NCBI GenBank assembly: GCA_017614625.1
Contig: JAGABK010000210.1
Coordinates: 1 to 5,915, forward strand
DNA from: Spirochaetales bacterium
Lineage (GTDB): Bacteria > Spirochaetota > Spirochaetia > Sphaerochaetales > Sphaerochaetaceae
Length of the DNA stretch: 5,915 nt
Direction: 5' to 3'
The stretch's first letter is position 1, and the number at the start of each line of letters is the position of its first letter. Shown here in pieces: positions 5,782 through 5,915 of this stretch. The notes beneath the pieces are model-generated. The model made no database searches and was not told the origin of the DNA. It was given only the letters and a program-made list of their open reading frames with translations. The position numbers and the translations under genes were made by a program.

Positions 5782-5915
5782 TCACTTCAGGCACTCGCCA
5801 AAGCATCTGGAGTCGATGGCTGTCATTTTGTAGATGCGGAGCTTTCTCTTCAGATAGGAGAAATCCCCAAGACCGTTGTAAAGCTCACCCTTCTTCAGCA
5901 GTGTCCATCCGATGG
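5782..5915 (-). CDS. C-terminal fragment of an unidentified protein (N-terminus off right edge)
   Basis: Only this minus-strand frame stays open from the right edge; the other two meet TGA within 30 bases. It encodes 43 residues ending in TGA at 5784-5782. The peptide is basic in the middle (L-K-R-K-L-R-I-Y-K at 21-29) with Y-N-G-L-G-D-F near 12-18 and two Cys close to the end. Codon choice (AAG, CTC, ATC, TAC) matches the other genes here. I do not recognise the family. An antisense plus-strand frame (5725-5915) is also open but lacks an ATG or SD, so the minus strand is preferred with moderate confidence. Confidence 0.5.
   Translation of the reverse strand, partial: IGWTLLKKGELYNGLGDFSYLKRKLRIYKMTAIDSRCFGECLK

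Noticed and set aside
5725..5915. Plus-strand frame open to the right edge
   Set aside because: It has no ATG or SD, and the opposite strand frame has better codon choice. It is not excluded, since only about 190 bases can be seen.

Overview
The window is about 58% G+C by eye and densely coded. Most starts carry AGGAG-type ribosome sites, and two products are probable lipoproteins with a Ser-Cys lipobox. This suggests a Gram-negative-type anaerobe. A spirochaete from a gut or similar habitat is my best guess, from the loose lipobox of the 4492 gene and the gene content, but nothing here proves the phylum. Strong Shine-Dalgarno (SD) use argues against Bacteroidetes.

Layout from left to right. 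(1) Positions 829 down to 1, minus strand: the N-terminal 276 residues of a lipoprotein with a fibronectin-III-like domain followed by a tyrosine-phosphatase-like domain. It runs off the left edge before the catalytic loop. (2) Positions 830-958: a divergent promoter region. (3) Positions 959-2696, plus strand: a two-gene operon of a phenylacetate-CoA ligase (PaaK family) and a tandem ACT-domain protein. (4) Two bases later, convergent to it, is a minus-strand pair reading 4403 to 2699: a small Cys-rich protein of unknown function, then a PlsC-type acyltransferase carrying a zinc ribbon and an unrecognised C-terminal region. (5) Positions 4404-4491: a second divergent promoter region. (6) Positions 4492-5568, plus strand: a putative surface lipoprotein with an Ig-like domain, closed by a strong intrinsic terminator. 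(7) Positions 5616-5781: apparently non-coding sequence with two small inverted repeats. (8) Positions 5915 down to 5782, minus strand: the last 43 codons of an unidentified protein.

Functionally, the ligase/ACT pair points to activation of aryl acids from aromatic amino acid breakdown, with the ACT protein as a likely amino acid sensor. The minus-strand pair points to phospholipid acylation at the membrane. The two lipoproteins belong to the cell envelope. I see no mobile element, CRISPR array, tRNA or rRNA. The most unusual signals are two adjacent divergent promoters whose -10 boxes almost touch the start codons of genes with no clear SD, and four proposed promoters that all have an 18-base spacer.
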